From: Odiellus spinosus
Lineage: Eukaryota; Arthropoda; Arachnida; Opiliones; Phalangiidae
Assembly: GCA_963920705.1 (NCBI GenBank)
Contig: CAWUCO010000284.1
Coordinates: 1,011,222 to 1,075,221 of the forward strand
Direction: 5' to 3'
DNA: 64,000 nt
The position numbers and the translations under genes are program-made. Each line of letters begins with the position of its first letter. The stretch's first letter is position 1. This document shows, in pieces, positions 62,368-64,000 of this stretch. The notes beneath the pieces were generated by a model. That model ran no database searches, was not told the origin of the DNA, and saw nothing but the letters and a program-made list of their open reading frames with translations.

Positions 62368-62756
62368 ATGCAAATTGATACTTCTTATAACTAACAAACT
62401 TGCACACGTTTAAAGGTATAATGAAGGCTGACCGAAAACACATCATTTGCCGATCCTTCTCATAAAAATTGAGTCTTAACTATAGGAAAACCCCCAAAAA
62501 ACTATTCGCGCCAGTTGTTGTAAAATGGTGAGCAATTTTAAAAAATAGCTTTACTGTCAGATTCTACTTACTTTCTAAAGGTGAGTAATTTCCAATCGAA
62601 TTATTATACTGGCGCGAATAGTTTTTTGGGGTTTTCCTATAGTTAAGACTCAATTTTTATGAGAAGGATCGGCAAATGATGTGTTTTCGGTCAGCCTTCA
62701 TTATACCTTTAAACGTGTGCAAGTTTGTTAGTTATAAGAAGTATAAATTTGCATAA
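62368..62756. repeat. Perfect long fold-back (arms about 140 bp)
   Basis: The left arm (about 62368-62516) and right arm (about 62609-62756) are exact or near-exact complements, from cttcttataactaacaaact inward to aaaactattcgcgcca. The loop is about 92 bp. Just outside the left arm lies gggactgtccataaaccacgtca, a common terminal motif of insect MITEs. The arms look very young. Confidence 0.9.
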
Positions 62757-62876
62757 TGCCTGTAATTCGGGATCATGTTATTGTGGGTTTTCGATTACAC
62801 CCCCCTCCTCCGATACGATATACCAGCATTATAATGAATATTAAATTGCATTGTAGTTATTTTCTTCCGAGATAAG

Positions 62877-63143
62877 ATGGGAACGGAGGAAGAAAATGAT
62901 AAAATGAGGAATTCTTCGAGTGATGTAAGAATGGAGGTAAATAAAGCGCTAGTTGCCGAATCGTTTCAGATTGAAGAGCTTTTTCATATTGAAGAACAAA
63001 AATTAGAATTGAAAATGGAGCTAAATATGGCCTTAGCCATTCAATTTGAGTTAGAAGAAGTGCTATGGAACGAAATGTTTAATGAAAGAGCAAACGCCCA
63101 TTTTGCCCGACTCAATCGAGAAGCAATAATTAACGAAGAATAA
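62877..63143 (+). CDS. Small Glu-rich helical protein, 88 aa
   Basis: The ATG at 62877 opens MGTEEENDKMRNSSSDVRMEVNKALVAESF..., strongly acidic and helical with repeated Glu/Leu/Met (LELKMELNMALAIQFELEEVLW). It ends with TAA at 63141-63143. AATAAA polyadenylation signals follow at about 63195 and 63235. No introns are needed. It might be a small host gene or a transposon accessory ORF. No family recognised. Confidence 0.45.
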   Translation: MGTEEENDKMRNSSSDVRMEVNKALVAESFQIEELFHIEEQKLELKMELNMALAIQFELEEVLWNEMFNERANAHFARLNREAIINEE

Positions 63144-64000
63144 TTAAAAATAATTGGAAAACAAAATTTAAAATGTGCACAAACTCTTCCCGCAAATAAA
63201 ATTTATGTTCGTTATTTAAATGATATGTTTACAATAATAAAGTGTTAGCGAAATGATAAATTTCTCTCTAAGATTCCTGGAGCATGTACATAATATAAGT
63301 TTTTAGGGTGACTAAAATAATTAATTTTCTTTGTACTCCAATGAAATCTTTATTTTTAAAAATAGTATTAGCCAGAATTTTTGACAGCCGCAAAATTGTT
63401 GAGAAATTTCGAAGGATTTGTCGAGCAACATCTTTATCTCGTAATGACGGGAACAATAGGCTACATACTACGCTATAACAATGAACGGCGGATTTTTGGG
63501 TTAGTTGTAAGACCGTACCAATTGAATTAAATTGAAATTATTTATTTTAGATTGATTATTTAAAATGAATAGGTTTTGATTCATTTGGACGTCCTAATCA
63601 ATTTCACAAATTATACGACTTTTGACTTCTTAAAATACAAGGGGGTTTGAGAAAAATCCATGGTTGAGGCTTTATCATTAGCCATTTTTCCGAAGTTCTC
63701 GGGACGCGCGACACCTGCGGTGCTTGGTAGCAAGTTCCTCTTGGACAAACCAGAAAATATTACAGACTGAATGTTCCACTCACAACCCATTGTCGGTAGA
63801 TGATTGGCAATTACTTTCGGTACAGTTTTCGTCTGAAATTCTTGTTTGACGACTATTACTGATATTATCATAATACGAGAGATCCCAGTCATTGGAAGAA
63901 TCCAAGGATGGAGCTGGTCCAGAGGTTATTTTCCAAACCGGCTGACAAGACGTTAGTTTCCACTCCTATGATAAAAAAAATATCTTAAAGACTGAATGTA
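63144..64000. other. Window end, no gene supported
   Basis: The minus-strand frame at 63611-63892 (93 codons) has no recognisable motif. The rest is AT-rich. Confidence 0.3.

Overview
This is a eukaryotic, AT-rich and intron-bearing stretch, most likely from an arthropod or another invertebrate. The evidence is GT..AG exons, THAP, P-element and ISL2EU-type transposons, a Ty3/gypsy element and a complete Polinton/Maverick. I see no bacterial operons, rRNA, tRNA or CRISPR. Almost everything recognisable is mobile-element DNA, much of it nested; ordinary host genes are at most a few short exons.

Layout. (1) About 1.5-13.9 kb: a decayed ISL2EU-like transposon. Its THAP exon (1576-1801) is split from its transposase exon (10619 onward) by about 8.8 kb. 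That gap holds a P-element-like transposase gene on the minus strand (about 2.47-6.2 kb) and a complete 3.36-kb DDE transposon with 615-640-bp inverted repeats (6790-10150). A YqaJ-type nuclease gene with a PHD-like tail lies on the minus strand at 13.37-13.92 kb. (2) 13.95-18.1 kb: a 5'-truncated Ty3/gypsy element on the minus strand, with 3' LTR, polypurine tract, RT, RNase H, integrase and, unusually, a C-terminal region resembling a methyl-CpG-binding domain. An unrelated plus-strand solo LTR sits inside it. (3) 18.4-24 kb: exons of a degenerate repeat-family gene, hairpin elements, and a minus-strand gene ending in a P2X7-type C-terminal zinc domain. (4) 24.7-28.9 kb: fold-backs, a minisatellite, a 2.2-kb inverted-repeat element with a solo LTR in it, and two exons of an unknown gene. 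(5) 30.7-46.2 kb: a 97-bp satellite array interrupted by a Polinton of 14,571 bp (31026-45596) with matching ends and a 6-bp CATATA duplication. (6) 46.2-64 kb: a three-exon gene fragment, a broken CACTA-like transposase gene, a LINE fragment, a heptad-repeat coding exon, diverged direct repeats, a long perfect fold-back and a small intact ORF.

The Polinton is the centrepiece. Rightward it carries a penton-like protein, a small basic Gly-rich protein, the major capsid protein, a 45-aa ORF, a PC4-like protein, the integrase and an adenain-type protease. Leftward it carries a membrane protein, two conserved small proteins, the packaging ATPase, a BIR-domain (inhibitor-of-apoptosis-like) protein, PolB and smaller unknowns. 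The two gene blocks converge, and neighbouring genes often overlap by a few bases. Capsid genes plus ATPase and protease imply virion-forming ancestry, so this is an endogenous adintovirus/Polinton-type virus. Four genes carry a single break each (two stop codons, two frameshifts at A-runs), although the terminal repeats are still identical. The insertion is therefore either young and just starting to decay, or partly misread in homopolymers.
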